From Thinopyrum elongatum (lineage: Eukaryota > Streptophyta > Magnoliopsida > Poales > Poaceae): a stretch of DNA of 64,000 nucleotides. Positions 56,357-64,000 of this stretch are shown here, piece after piece (the first letter of the stretch is position 1; the number at the start of each line of letters is the position of its first letter). The DNA lies in contig CM022299.1 in NCBI GenBank assembly GCA_011799875.1, positions 341,746,307 through 341,810,306 on the forward strand, read 5' to 3'. Position numbers and translations under genes: made by a program. The notes under the pieces were generated by a model. It saw only the letters and a list, made by a program, of their open reading frames with translations. It was not told the DNA's origin and did no database searches.

Positions 56357-59300
56357 CTATTTACGAAGTTGCGACACATGGAATACGTCGTGGATATGAG
56401 AGAATTGCGGCGGCAATTCCAATTTATATGCCACCTGACCACGTCTAGCAATTATGCGGAAAGGACCAATATAGCGTGGAGCTAGCTTGCCCTTGATTCC
56501 AAAACGGTGAGTGCCTTTCATAGGAGTGACTCGCAGATAAGCCTGATCACCAGGTTGATAAGTTAAACCCCATCGTTTGCGATCATAGTTGCTCTTCTGG
56601 CGGTCCTGAGCCGCCTTGAGATTTTCCCGGACAATACGAACTTGTTCTTCGGCGTGTTGAATAATATCCGGACCCACGAGCGGTCGTTCCCTAGTTTCTG
56701 ACCAATTCAGAGGGGTTCGACACTTACATCCATAGAGTACTTCGAAGGGGGCCATTTTCAAACTGGCTTGATAGCTGTTGTTATAAGAGAACTCGGCATA
56801 CGGGAGAGATTCTTCCCACTTCTTGCCGAATGTTATAACACAAGCCCGAAGCATGTCTTCAAGCACTTGGTTGACTCGCTCGACTTGGCCTTGGGATTGG
56901 GGGTGATAAGCTGAACTCCAGGTAATATGAGTTCCCATAGCTGTTTGGAAACTTTCCCAGAATTTGGAAGTGAAAAGACCGCCACGGTCCGAACTAATCT
57001 CCTTAGGAATATCGTGGAGTGAAACAATTCTGGAGATATATAATTCTGCTAACTGACTAGCAGTGATGGTCTCTTTGACGGGCAGAAAGTGTGCAACCTT
57101 AGAGAGTTGGTCGACGACGACAAGGATAGCATCGTGACCCTTCTGTGACCTGGGGAGTCCTGTAATGAAATCCATCTGAACCTTATCCCATTTCCATAGA
57201 GGAATAGGAAGTGGTTGCAGAATTCCAGCTGGTTTCTGATGCTCTGCTTTAATGCGACGACACACATCACATTCAGCAACATAACGAGCAATGTCCTGCT
57301 TCATTGTAGACCACCAGTACCTTTGACGGAGATCACGATACATCTTGGTGCTACCCGGATGAATAGACAGCGGGGTATCATGTGCCTCCTTCATGACCTC
57401 CTCAGTCATGAGTTCGAAGCGAGGTACCACAATGCGGTTTCTGAAATACAAGGTTCCATCTTCAGACAGCGAGAAATCCCTATACTTTTGAAGGTGAAGA
57501 TCTTTCTTCATGAGATCAACTTCAGCATCGTTAGCTTGCGCATTCTTAACACCTTTCTCAAGATCTGGTTGTATCACAAGGTTATTTAAAGAGCCCTGTG
57601 GAACAATACGCAGATTCAGCTTGCACAGTTCTTCAAAAAGACGAGGTTGAGCTCGTTTAACCATGCATGAGGTTGTCGTAATAGGACTTGCGGCTTAAGG
57701 CATCAGCCATCACGTTAGCCTTGCCAGGGGTATAGGAAATACCCAAATCATAGTCCGCAATGGCCTCCATCCATCTTTGCTGACGGAGGTTTAGAGAAGG
57801 TTGAGTGAACAAGTACTTCAGACTTTTATGATCCGTGTATATCTCGCAACGATTTTCGAGAAGGTAATGTCGCCACAACTGCAATGCATAGATCACAGGA
57901 GCTAGTTCTAGATCATGTACCGGATAATTCTTTTCATGTGGGCACAACTGACGAGAGCCATAAGCAATCACTTTACGCTCTTGCATTAGGACACAGCCTA
58001 ATCCTTCACGGGATGCATCACAATAAGTCATGAAGTCTTTGCGAGTATCTGGAGGAGATAGTACTGGGGCAGATGTCAGCTTGTCTTTGAGTGTTTGAAA
58101 ACTCTCCTGACATTTTTCTGTCCATTCAAACTTAACGCCCTTGTGAAGCAGATCAGTCAGGGGCTTAGCAATCTTGGAAAAGTTCTCGACAAAGCGACGG
58201 CAATAGCTTGCAAGCCCAAGAAAACTTCTCACTTGCTTGATGTTCTTCGGAGGAGTCCAGTCCAGAATAGCCTGAACTCGTTCTGGGTTAACAGCAATTC
58301 CATCCTTGGAAATCACATGACCAAGGTAGGTTACTTCAGAAAGCCAGAATTCACATTTGGAGTATTTGGCATATAGCTGGTGTTCTCGGAGTCTTTCCAG
58401 TACAAGACGGAGGTGTTCAGCATGTTCTTCCTCATTCTTTGAATAAACCAGAATATCATCTAGATATACCACGACGAACTTTTCGAGGTAATCCATGAAT
58501 ATATAATTCATCAGACGGGAGAATGTGGCTGGAGTATTTGTTAAGCCAAATGACATGACAGTGTACTCATAAGAACCATAGCGGGTAACGAATGCTGTCT
58601 TGGGAATATCCTCTTCACGAACACGGATCTGATGGTATCCCAATCTCAAATCAAGCTTAGAGAATACTGAGGAACCGGCAAGTTGATCATACAAATCATT
58701 GATCCGGGGAAGCGGATATTTGTTCTGGATTGTGGCTTGGTTAATGGGCCGATAATCCTGAACCAATCGGTTAGTTCCATCCTTCTTCTTAACGAAGAGT
58801 GAAGGTGCTCCCCAAGCAGAGGAACTGGGACGGATGAAACCTTTCTTAAGTGACGTGTCGATTTCCTCCTTAAGTTCAAGAAGGTGGTGCGGAGGCATTT
58901 TATAAGGACGCTTCGCAATAGGGGTAGTGCCAGGCTTCAAGTCGATGACGAACTCAACAGCTCTAGCAGGGGGTATTCCTGGAAGTTCTTCTGGAAAGAC
59001 GTCTTGGAAATCACGAACAACTGGAACATTCTCGATGCCTTCAAGAGGTGAAGCATTCAATGCATTCAGAACATATATTTGAGTCTCAGCATCCTGAGCT
59101 ATTCGGGCTGAGTAATTGATCACCTGACCAGAAGGGTGTGTGAGCTGGACTGTCTTAGTAGCACAGTCAATCAAAGGATTATGGGCTGTCAACCAGTCCA
59201 TACCGAGAATGATGTCTATGTCTGCAAGTCCAAGAGCAATAAGGGAAGCAGAGAACACCAACCCTTCAATTCTGATCTGATTGTTGTGACTTACCATCTT

Positions 59301-59621
59301 GGTTTGCCACCTGGAACGGGGAATGATAATCTCTAATGGAGTGGGTAGTGAGCTCATAGCTAACCCATGTATTTGTGCAAATTGCTGGGACACAAAGGAA
59401 TGTGATGCCCCGGAATCAAAGAGAACAGAAGCTGCAACTGAATTAACTGGCAGAGTTCCCATCACGATCTTAGGTGACTCATGAGCTTCTCCCATTTTGA
59501 CATGAGTGACCTGGCCACGACCCATAGCAAGCGGCCTGGCCTTATGATTTCTGGAATGATGGGTTCGATGGCCCTTCGTACGACCATCAGGAGGACGTGG
59601 TGCAGCCTGATGAAAAGCCAT
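56357..59621 (-). pseudogene. pol polyprotein of the Fatima-like element
   Basis: The first frame (59621-57657, 654 codons) holds protease ([12 protein letters not shown], Asp about residue 69), RT ([18 protein letters not shown] at about residue 384) and RNase H ([24 protein letters not shown]). At 57662-57669 CATG is duplicated, shifting the frame just after YYDNLM. The second frame (57664-56357, 435 codons) holds integrase: a zinc-binding region ending CDVCRRIK, catalytic blocks MDFITGL, SSDRGGLF and GQVERVNQ (D,D,E), and GPFRIIARRGQVAYKL. It stops with TAG after HVSQLRK, so the usual C-terminal extension (a chromodomain in chromoviruses) is missing. Removing four bases would join the frames. 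The enzymes copy and insert the element; this copy needs help from others. Confidence 0.9.
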
Positions 59622-59630
59622 AGCATTAGG

Positions 59631-60479
59631 CTATCCACCCTGAACCGTTAGCTGTCTCGGCGGTGAAGGCAGTCGAGGTGCAACATAAGACGGCCTTGGT
59701 GTTGGAGCAGGTTGATGATAAACATTGTGTGGGATCCAGACTCGACACTTCTGAACAGGCTGACCCAAGGATGAGTCAGCTTCATGAGTGCGCTTGAGTG
59801 ACTCCTGGTATTCAGTCAGAGCTGTTTCAACTTGGAAAGATTTGCTGACAAGCGTTGCGAATTCTGTGCAATCATGGACAGCAAGTGCAAGTTTTATATC
59901 AGTACGTAGTCCTCCACGGAATTTCTCCTGCTTGCGTGCGTCAGTGCAGACGTCATCTTCAGCATAGCGGGACAATTCAAGAAATTTCCTCTGATATTCA
60001 TCCACAGTCATTGTGCCCTGTGAGAGTTTGCGGAACTCCTGCTTCTTCTGGTCCATCAGACCTTGAGGAATGTAACGTGCATGAAAAGCTGACTGAAATT
60101 CCTGCCAAGTGGTTACAGTCTCTACAGGCAACATAGCCTAGTGGCTTTCCCACCATTGAGCAGCTGGGCCCTTCAGGTGGAATGTCGCAAAGGTGACGTA
60201 ACTGTCAGGAGTAACATTAGCTGATTCCATTTCAAACAGGATGTCACGAAGCCAATCATCAGCATCCATAGGATTGGTGGAGTTGCGGAAAACGGATGGA
60301 TTAAGGCGCACAAATTGTGGCAGAGTTATTGGAGCATTCTGTTGCTGAGCATTCTGAGCTGGGAATTGAGCCAATACTCTAGTCATAAACTGACGGTTGA
60401 GCTCAAACTGCTGACGGTTGAGTTCAAACTGCTGCACCATGGCGGCAATATAGGGTGGAGGTGGAGGATCGTCAGCCAT
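59631..60479 (-). pseudogene. gag of the Fatima-like element, interrupted by TAG
   Basis: ATG at 60477-60479 (MADDPPPPPYIAAMVQQ). The frame holds a short glutamine/asparagine-rich repeat (QFELNRQQFELNRQ) and the capsid core NPMDADDWLRDI, TFATFHLKGPAAQWWES, a TAG at 60138, then in frame WQEFQSAFHARYIPQGL, QGTMTVDEYQRKFLELSRYA and KFRGGLRTDIKLAL to a second TAG at 59631. Beyond this the frame continues directly into pol. No CCHC zinc knuckle is visible between gag and protease, which is unusual for this lineage. Gag would form the virus-like particle. Confidence 0.85.
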
Positions 60480-61082
60480 CCTGCCAAATCAACAGGGGCA
60501 GTTTAGCAAGAAGAACTGCAGGTGTATGGAATGATTCATGAAGTAACACGCACAACAGAAGGAGGTGCAATAGATACTTCATCATATTCGCACCAAACAT
60601 TCGAATCCGCACATAGCCTCGATTACAATCCGGCAATACGACAGCTGAAAGGGGAAGGCTAGACAACTAGGCGGCGCGCAGGCATGCGGTAGGGAAGTAC
60701 ACAACGAGACATAGCAAAGGCTACATCAACGTCGGAGAAAACTATTGGAGCGAGGAATCTGCAAGTGACAACACAGGGTGCCCTCGATAAGAGGATCCTG
60801 TAAGCAGAACCTGGCCCATAACCTCGAAGCAAGGGCGGATATTTCAGAACTCCGGGTGGATGTGATTACGAGAACCTAATGTTGGAGTTAGTAAAATTTA
60901 TTTAACCCGAATATAAGAGAGATCAGAGTCCTAGAGTAAAGGTCGAGGAGTAAAAGATTCTAATACCACCCAGTTGGCGGCGTGGGCCCGTAAGCCACAC
61001 AACCAAGTTAGTAAAACAGTTTTTGGTTACTAGACTCAACTTCGACCAAGGAGTTGGAAAAGGGGACTCCTACAGTCAGTCG
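60480..61082 (-). other. Leader of the Fatima-like element
   Basis: Untranslated sequence between the primer-binding site and gag. Short frames only. Confidence 0.6.
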
Positions 61083-61094
61083 GCTCTGATACCA
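61083..61094 (-). promoter_or_regulatory. Primer-binding site (initiator tRNA-Met type)
   Basis: The minus strand reads TGGTATCAGAGC three bases inside the 5' LTR. This is the standard complement to the 3' end of plant initiator tRNA-Met. Confidence 0.9.
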
Positions 61095-61097
61095 ACT

Positions 61098-64000
61098 TGT
61101 GACGCCCCCGGCTCAATCGTGCACTAATTATACACGCAAATGCACATGATCAAGCCTAAGGACTCACGGGAAGATATCACAACACAACTCTAAAACATAA
61201 ATAAAGTCATACAAGCTTTATATTACAAGCCAGGGGCCTCGAGGGCTCGAATACATAAGCTTGCGTACAAGCGTCAGCGGAAGCATCAGAATATCTGGGT
61301 ACAGATATTAAAAGAGAAACAGAAAGGCCTTTAGAAAGGCGGGGCAAAATAAAACACTACGATCGAAAGGAGCAGGCCTCCTGCCTGGGACCCTCCGAAC
61401 CTACTCCTGGTCGTCAGTCAACTCGTAGCAGTATCCACCCTCGGGGTAGTAGTAGCGATCGTCGGCAGGGACAGCTGTCTCAGGGGCTCCGTCATCTTGG
61501 TCACGACAAACTGATATGGGGAGAAAAGGAAAACAAAGCAACCGTGAGTACTCAGAGGTACTCAGCAAGCAAGGATCTACACTACATATGCAACATTTTC
61601 AAAGAGAGGTTGTATATGTGGACTAGGCTGCAGAAATGCCAAAATAGAGAGGAAAGCCTAGTCCTATCGAAGACTAGCATCTTCATCGGTCTTGCAGCAA
61701 TAGAAGAGAGCAGAACAGATCAATATAAAGTAGCAGTATCATTAAGTCTCAACCTCACCCAGAGATCCTTTCTTGACTCCCTGCGAGAAAGCAATCCCAG
61801 AGCCATACAGTCATCAACCTCGTCCTGAGATCCCTTCTCGACTCCCTGTGAGAAGCAATCCCAGAGCCATAGTATCCAAGTATCTAGTTCTAATTGTATC
61901 AATCAGGATACAACTCCGAGTGTCCTTTACCGTAGGACCGGCTATCGATAGAAGTTTTCTTCCCTGCAGGGGTGCACCAACTTACCCAACACGCTCGATT
62001 AACTCCGGCCGGACACACTTTCCTGGGTCATGCCCGGCGTCGGCCAAATGACACACCGCAGCCCTACCTAGAGCTCAGCAGGGAGGTCCCCTCCGGTCTA
62101 CATCCTAAGCGCTCAAGGGTCTTGGGCCATCGCCCTGTGCACTCTGGGTCGTTGCGAGCAGGGTGAAGCCAGGCACCTGGAGGGCGCCGGTCCGTCCCGG
62201 CCACAAGGCTGAACTAGACGTCTGACAGAGCTTTCGGCTGATGCTACGATGCAGAACGCCTATACTATGCCCACGTGATGGTTAGTGCTATCAGGCCAGA
62301 GGCCTGCTCGGATCAAATATCCAAATCGCTAGTACCTTGGGCTTGCGATAACGAGCAGAGACTCACGAAAGATGTGACCCCGTCGCCCCGTCTCGAGGAC
62401 TTGTGGCAAGGGGCAAGAATGCCCGGCCACGCCTCGTATTCTCACTCGGGCACCACATAGGCACCCGTCTTCACAACACTCGCCTCTCAGGCGCACGCGG
62501 GTACCCCTCAGGGTCGACCCGCCTATCCAAGTAATAGTGTAAAGTCCAAGTATCCGTGTGTCTATAACATCAGGGGAATCCGAGGTATCACCCTCATTGA
62601 ATTCCCACTCGATGTATCCGTCAAGGTGAACTCGGAGGAATCACCCTCGATGGGTTCACACTTGATGTGTTGCACGACAGCGTCGTTACCGGAAGTGGTG
62701 AAGGAGGAATCACCCTCGATGACCACGACTGAATAGCTACTCTACAGAGTTAACATCAGAAGTGCTACACGAGGTATCACCCTCGGCACTCGATAGTAAC
62801 GCTGCAATGTCGTTACAACTAAGGGGGTGATGTGCGGTGCCGGGGCCTGGTCTTCAATCCCGTTGATCTGGTCTTCGGATAATCCAGCAGGGCAGTTAGG
62901 ATAAGTGGGGTCACTGATAGGTCTCTACCCAGCCTATACTAAGCAGTTTAGGATATGCAGGTAATTATCAACAGCAGGTTACAGTAAACAGGCTATGCAT
63001 CAGAATAGGTAAAGCGGTAGCAGCAGCAATTCTAAAGCAAGCATGAGAAAATAGAATGGGCGATATCGGGATGATCAAAGGGGAGGCTTGCCTGGTTGCT
63101 CGGTGGCAAGGGCAAAGTCGTCAACGGTGGCGTCGGTCTTCAGGACATCGTCAGCGGTCTCGGGGTCTAGCGAATAGGAAGAGGGGGAAGAAACAGTAAA
63201 TACTAGAAAATAGATGCATGACAAATACGATACAAGGTGCTAGGGGTGACCTATCGTAGTGCTACACAACATAGGTGAAGGAGGAATAACATCCGGGAAA
63301 GTTTCCCCGAAGTTGCATTTTCGGACAGGCGAACCGGAGGGGGAAAGTTCCATGTTCAGGTAGTTAGAGACGTGCGACGGACGAACGGACCTCGTTTTCG
63401 GGTTCGTCTCGTCGTTCTGAGCAACTTTCATGTACAAAGTTTTTCCATCGGAGTTACGGATTATTTAATATGAATTTATAAAGATTTAAACAATTTCTGG
63501 AATTTAATTAATTTATTAAATCAACATTATCCGAAACAGTAGTTGATGATGTCAGCATGACATCATGTTGACGTCAGCACAATCTGACAGGTGGGGTCCA
63601 CCTGTCATAGACTGGTTAGTTAATTAGTGATTAACTAATTAATTAATACTTAATTAAACTAATTAACTAAATTAGATTAACCTAAACAGGGTTAATTAAC
63701 TTAATTAACTAATTAATTAATTTATTAATTAATTAATAATTTCAATAATTCTATTTTATGTTTATTTATTTATTTTAATCGTTTTTAGGGGCTGGGCCCC
63801 GCTTGTCATTGGGCCAGGGGGAACTGGGCCCACTGGTCAGTGGCACGGGGCGACGGGCGCGGCGCGCGTGCGCGGGAGTGTGCGCGTGTGCGTGCGCGCG
63901 GGCAGCGGCGACACGGGCGGCAGCGCGTGCGTGCGGGCGCGTGCGCGAGCAGGCGCGGGCGAGCGCGGGCGGGCCGGCGGGCGAGCACGGCCGCACGGGG
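61098..64000 (-). repeat. 5' LTR of the Fatima-like element, incomplete at the window edge
   Basis: 2903 bp are visible, starting TGTGACGCCCCCGGC and collinear with 52831-55730. The window ends inside the GC-rich segment, so the outer border and the right copy of the target duplication (expected CGTCC) are not seen. Confidence 0.85.

Larger units (their letters stand above)
52831..64000 (-). mobile_element. Fatima-like Gypsy retrotransposon, right LTR cut by the window end
   Basis: Two LTRs starting TGTGACGCCCC (52831 and 61098) enclose gag and pol on the minus strand. The order from the right is 5' LTR, tRNA-Met-type primer-binding site, gag, protease, RT, RNase H, integrase, 3' LTR. The LTRs differ at only a few percent of sites (about 6 in the first 210, mostly transitions), so this is the youngest element here. 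It is dead: two TAGs in gag, a 4-bp duplication in pol and a truncated integrase end. The Fatima name is from memory of the LTR sequence. Confidence 0.85.

Noticed and set aside
61083..61094. tRNA-like sequence
   Set aside because: Only the 12-base complement to the 3' end of initiator tRNA-Met is present. It is a retrotransposon primer-binding site, not a tRNA gene. No tRNA or rRNA gene was recognised elsewhere.

Overview
The window is plant nuclear DNA from a Triticeae grass (wheat, Aegilops or barley type; wheat is most likely). This rests on the mix of transposons: long-LTR Gypsy elements with WHAM/Sabrina-like and Fatima-like termini, a large CACTA element encoding a TNP2 transposase, Stowaway-type MITEs with TA target duplications, a small Helitron, and many decayed fragments between them. 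No intact host gene was found. The host-like genes that can be seen all carry premature stops. Family names are given from memory of repeat termini and are tentative. Domain calls rest on motifs visible in the translations.

Layout. 1-4876: two minus-strand WHAM/Sabrina-like LTRs abut at 3444/3445, one of them followed by internal sequence running off the left edge. 5159-5680: a broken gene of the 'M-x-K/R-K-I-T' family. 6.2-12.1 kb: two diverged copies (A and B) of a transcription-unit-like module with TATA box, 5' exon, splice donor and recurring exon-like motif; two MITEs lie at 9967 and 12586. 13512-21465: a minus-strand Gypsy LTR (element III) split by a complete Tat-like Gypsy element (element I, 13768-21127, target duplication TGCTT). 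22697-34155: a second copy of the same Tat-like family (element II, target duplication TGCCA). Its pol core is replaced by part of another Gypsy element with a 4.1-kb LTR (26144-32042). 34.2-35.4 kb: a third copy (C) of the module. 35.6-37.0 kb: GA-rich diverged tandem repeats. 37236 to about 47870: a CACTA element with a TIR, subterminal repeat arrays, a GRF zinc-finger gene and a dead TNP2 gene carrying a solo LTR of the Tat-like family. 47.9-52.8 kb: host-like DNA with recurring promoter-like pieces, a Helitron inside another repeat, and a broken member of the 'M-x-K/R-K-I-T' family. 52831-64000: a young Fatima-like Gypsy element on the minus strand whose right LTR runs off the window.

The most interesting system is in the Tat-like Gypsy family. 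Between pol and the 3' LTR, on the strand opposite gag-pol, both copies carry a small gene with its own TATA box. It encodes an AT-hook-like basic N-terminus, a B3-type DNA-binding domain and an acidic Ser/Asp tail. The long-LTR Gypsy element nested in element II has an analogous but unrelated antisense mini-gene for a 53-residue single-pass membrane peptide. Other points of note: almost all premature stops in the window are TAG; a solo LTR insertion in TNP2 can be removed on paper to restore the reading frame; and the GRF gene has a nonsense codon that also creates a splice acceptor.
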